A stretch of 5,788 bases of DNA, from positions 1 to 5,788 of the forward strand of contig JAJYVM010000260.1 in the NCBI GenBank assembly GCA_021792015.1. Direction: 5' to 3'. Position numbers and translations under genes: made by a program. Shown piece after piece: positions 5,664-5,788 of this stretch. This DNA is from Bacillota bacterium (GTDB lineage Bacteria > Bacillota > Sulfobacillia > RBS10-35 > JAJYVM01). Position 1 is the first letter of the stretch, and every line of letters begins with the position of its first letter. The notes under the pieces are model-generated. The model was not told the origin of the DNA. It searched no databases and saw only the letters and a program-made list of their open reading frames with translations.

Positions 5664-5788
5664 CAGCGCCCAGCGCCCGGCCGTCGGCGCGGATCGGGCG
5701 GCGCATGGCGCCGGCCGAATGATCGAAAGGCGAGGCAGCGGACCCGGGGTGTCGCGATGTTGAAGACTCAATTGACATTGTGAACCTA
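5664..5788. other. Non-coding 3' flank
   Basis: No gene is supported here. The stretch is GC-rich up to about 5755 and then turns AT-richer for the last 30 bases. That part contains the palindrome TCAATTGA (5768-5775) and a consensus-like -35 box TTGACA (5772-5777), whose matching -10 position would fall beyond the window. Confidence 0.4.

Noticed and set aside
3528..5771. Minus-strand open frame of 747 codons opposite uvrC
   Set aside because: It is fully antisense to a clearly conserved UvrC, has low-complexity Arg/Ala/Gln/His-rich content with no recognisable domain, and long antisense frames are expected at this GC content.
5757..5783. Eight-codon open frame MLKTQLTL near the right end
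   Set aside because: Too short to support, with no clear ribosome binding site and no attenuation-type features.
1..5788. CRISPR arrays, tRNA or rRNA genes, transposases, attachment sites
   Set aside because: No direct repeats with spacers, cloverleaf or rRNA-like sequence, or transposase-like protein was seen; the only clear repeat array is the coding one in uvrA.

Overview
The window is very GC-rich and comes from a bacterium that carries the UvrABC nucleotide excision repair pathway. No rRNA, tRNA or other taxon marker is present, so the phylum stays open. The Gram-positive flavour of the UvrA and UvrC sequences would fit a high-GC deep-branching Firmicutes, Chloroflexota or similar lineage, but this is only an impression. 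All supported genes lie on the plus strand.

Layout: (1) Bases 1 to about 168 do not resemble uvrA in any frame. They may hold the edges of unrelated genes. (2) From about 169 to 2850 lies uvrA, the damage-recognition ATPase. It lacks about the first 124 residues of the family, including the first Walker A motif, and has an unusual low-complexity insert with four 18-bp repeats. A perfect 10-bp hairpin follows its stop codon. (3) From 2939 to about 3583 lies a small type II toxin-antitoxin module of the VapBC kind: a ribbon-helix-helix antitoxin with a strong Shine-Dalgarno, then a PIN-domain ribonuclease toxin. Both look damaged. The antitoxin is split by an apparent one-base deletion, and the toxin has no stop codon before it runs into the next gene. 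(4) From 3636 to 5624 lies uvrC, the dual-incision nuclease. It looks complete and probably has its own promoter giving a leaderless mRNA that starts at its GTG. (5) Bases 5625 to 5788 are non-coding as far as can be seen, ending in a short AT-richer stretch.

UvrA (with UvrB, not in this window) finds DNA lesions, and UvrC cuts on both sides of them, so the two large genes belong to one pathway. The toxin-antitoxin pair between them is accessory and probably arrived by insertion. No wholly new system is evident. The points most worth checking are the abrupt 5' break of uvrA, the UvrA insert, the frame-disrupted toxin-antitoxin module and the leaderless uvrC promoter.
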